DNA of 14,753 nt from JBGSLA01 sp041740935 (lineage in GTDB: Bacteria > Desulfobacterota > Desulfobaccia > Desulfobaccales > 0-14-0-80-60-11), in the NCBI GenBank assembly GCA_041740935.1, contig JBGSLA010000119.1:1-14753 (forward strand), given 5' to 3'. The notes beneath the pieces are model-generated. The model worked only from the letters and a program-made list of their open reading frames with translations. It was not told the DNA's origin and made no database searches. The translations under genes were made by a program, and so were the position numbers. Shown here piece after piece: positions 13,811-14,753 of the stretch. Within the stretch, counting starts at the first letter, position 1. Every line of letters begins with the position of its first letter.

Positions 13811-13937
13811 CGGTTTTCGGTTTTCGGTTTTCGGTTTTCTGATTACTGATTCCCGATCACCGATCACCGATCACTGGTCACCGATCACTGGTCACTGATC
13901 ACTGGTCACTGTTTACTGATCACTGGTCACTGATCAC
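13811..13937. repeat. Long degenerate heptamer tandem array, 18 units
   Basis: From 13811 the sequence divides into exact 7-nt units: four CGGTTTT, then CTGATTA and CTGATTC, one extra C at 13853, then twelve units of the CGATCAC/TGGTCAC/TGATCAC family (one is TGTTTAC). The unit changes gradually along the array while the period holds, as if variants were spread by slippage. It ends 14 nt from the stop of the methyltransferase-like gene. Confidence 0.92.
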
Positions 13938-13951
13938 CGGCCCCTGGCCGC

Positions 13952-14689
13952 CTACCTGCCCTCGGCCTGCAGCACCCGGGTATTTTTTTTCAAATACCGC
14001 ACCGACACATACAGAGCCAGCCCCACCGCGAACAGCGCCGCGGTCCAGGGGTCCGGCGCCAGGGTCCCCCGGGCATACCAGCCCCGCATCGCCTGCAACA
14101 GGGTAAACACCGCGATAACCGCAAACAGGCCGGAGTATTCCCGGGCGATGGCCGATTTCAGGGAAAAGGGCAGATCAGGCTTCACCCAGGTGCGCCATTG
14201 CGGCACAAAGGCCGGCGTGGCCGCGGCCCAGCGGCGGTAGTCCTCCCCGAAGCGTTCCTCCAGGAAGCCCTCTTCGGCGAACATGATGCGCTCATAATAC
14301 AGCCAGAAGATCAGCACCGTGAGCAGGGTAAACCACCAACAGCGGGGCACCAGGGACACCCCGAGCCACATGAGGAAATTCCCCAGATATAAGGGGTGCC
14401 TCACCACGGAATAGAGGCCCTTCATATTGAGGGAGCGGGCCACCTGCTCCAGGGTGTTCCGCCCGGAGGTGCCGGCCGGCGCATGCCCCACCGCCACAAT
14501 CCTGATCCCCAGACCCAGGAAGGCCACCAGCAGGGCCAGGAGGTCCCAGGCGGTGAGACCCGGCGGGGCGCCCCCCCGGGAAGCCGAGTCCCGCACCGCG
14601 GGAACGGCAATCACCAGGAAGGCCACGGGCAGGTAGCTTCTCCAGCGGAACAGCCAGTCTCCGGTGCGGCGAAATTCTTCGGTCAGCAT
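13952..14689 (-). CDS. Isoprenylcysteine carboxyl methyltransferase (ICMT/PEMT)-like membrane protein
   Basis: A 245-residue protein with about six hydrophobic segments (near 18-32, 48-68, 102-132, 185-200 and 215-232, the third probably a pair). The diagnostic region is LNMKGLYSVVRHPLYLGNFL (87-106), followed by YYERIMFAEEGFLEERFGEDYRRW (131-154). This is the SAM-binding RHPxY and E...E..L...FG..Y pattern of ICMT and phospholipid methyltransferases. In bacteria these act on membrane lipids or other small hydrophobic acceptors; the acceptor is unknown here. Residues about 160-245 extend beyond the core with two more hydrophobic stretches. The ribosome binding site before the ATG at 14689 is weak, so the start is less certain than the family. 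Confidence 0.85.
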   Translation of the reverse strand: MLTEEFRRTGDWLFRWRSYLPVAFLVIAVPAVRDSASRGGAPPGLTAWDLLALLVAFLGLGIRIVAVGHAPAGTSGRNTLEQVARSLNMKGLYSVVRHPLYLGNFLMWLGVSLVPRCWWFTLLTVLIFWLYYERIMFAEEGFLEERFGEDYRRWAAATPAFVPQWRTWVKPDLPFSLKSAIAREYSGLFAVIAVFTLLQAMRGWYARGTLAPDPWTAALFAVGLALYVSVRYLKKNTRVLQAEGR

Positions 14690-14733
14690 GGGGCAGACTT
14701 CTGCTTTGAATAATTTTTTGTGGGGGAGGGAGC

Positions 14734-14753
14734 CAGGGGCCGGTGGGCCCCTG
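14734..14753. other. Perfect 8-bp inverted repeat at the right edge
   Basis: CAGGGGCC-GGTG-GGCCCCTG ends exactly at the window edge, so any following T-tract cannot be seen. It could be a terminator of a plus-strand gene or part of a repeat. Confidence 0.4.

Larger units (their letters stand above)
13640..13951. other. Repeat-filled gap between the methyltransferase-like gene and glgP, no gene seen
   Basis: About two thirds of this 312-nt gap is the palindromic element (13732-13803) followed closely by the heptamer array (13811-13937). The glgP promoter should lie in about 13640-13731, but no clear motif is seen. Confidence 0.5.

Noticed and set aside
13811..13937. Possible CRISPR-like array
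   Set aside because: The period is only 7 nt with no spacers. It is a simple tandem heptamer repeat.

Overview
The window is GC-rich chromosomal DNA from what looks like a Gram-negative, free-living bacterium. The evidence is lipoprotein signal peptides that suggest an outer membrane, sigma-54 promoters with an NtrC-type activator, and intergenic DNA full of short palindromes and heptamer arrays. The style fits Desulfobacterota (the former Deltaproteobacteria), but no rRNA, tRNA or marker gene is present, so the taxonomy is inference.

Layout. Positions 1-415 (minus) hold the 5' part of a BamE/SmpA-like lipoprotein that runs off the left edge. Positions 416-1438 are a gene-poor kilobase with a candidate sigma-54 promoter at 1231-1245. 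Positions 1439-2827 (plus) encode a sigma-54 activator with the order PilZ, zinc ribbon, AAA+ and Fis-type helix-turn-helix. The next 622 bases contain a near-consensus sigma-54 promoter (3016-3030), a full IHF consensus match just upstream, and a transcribed leader of about 400 nt rich in hairpins. Positions 3450-8661 (plus) form a four-gene secretion-type operon: a 990-residue Asn/Asp/Ala/Gly-rich secreted repeat protein without Cys or Trp in its mature part, a strong UUCG hairpin terminator or attenuator, a periplasmic C39-type cysteine peptidase, an outer-membrane-type lipoprotein, and a secreted 249-residue protein.

The right half is housekeeping, all on the minus strand: a six-TM potassium channel-like protein (9015-9713), 2,3-BPG-dependent phosphoglycerate mutase (10070-10816), glycogen phosphorylase (11084-13639) and an isoprenylcysteine-methyltransferase-like membrane protein (13952-14689). 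The gaps between these genes carry several kinds of small palindrome and 7-nt-period tandem arrays.

How the genes may work together: the most interesting unit is 1231-8661. A c-di-GMP-type sensor domain fused to a sigma-54 activator sits beside a sigma-54 promoter. That promoter drives an abundant, low-complexity, amyloid-like surface protein together with a dedicated C39 peptidase. The logic is like Pseudomonas Fap functional amyloid (repeat fibre proteins plus the C39-like FapD), but no clear sequence homology can be claimed by eye and no FapF-like outer-membrane pore is in the window. I regard it as a candidate undescribed or poorly described biofilm or surface-fibre system, possibly controlled by c-di-GMP.
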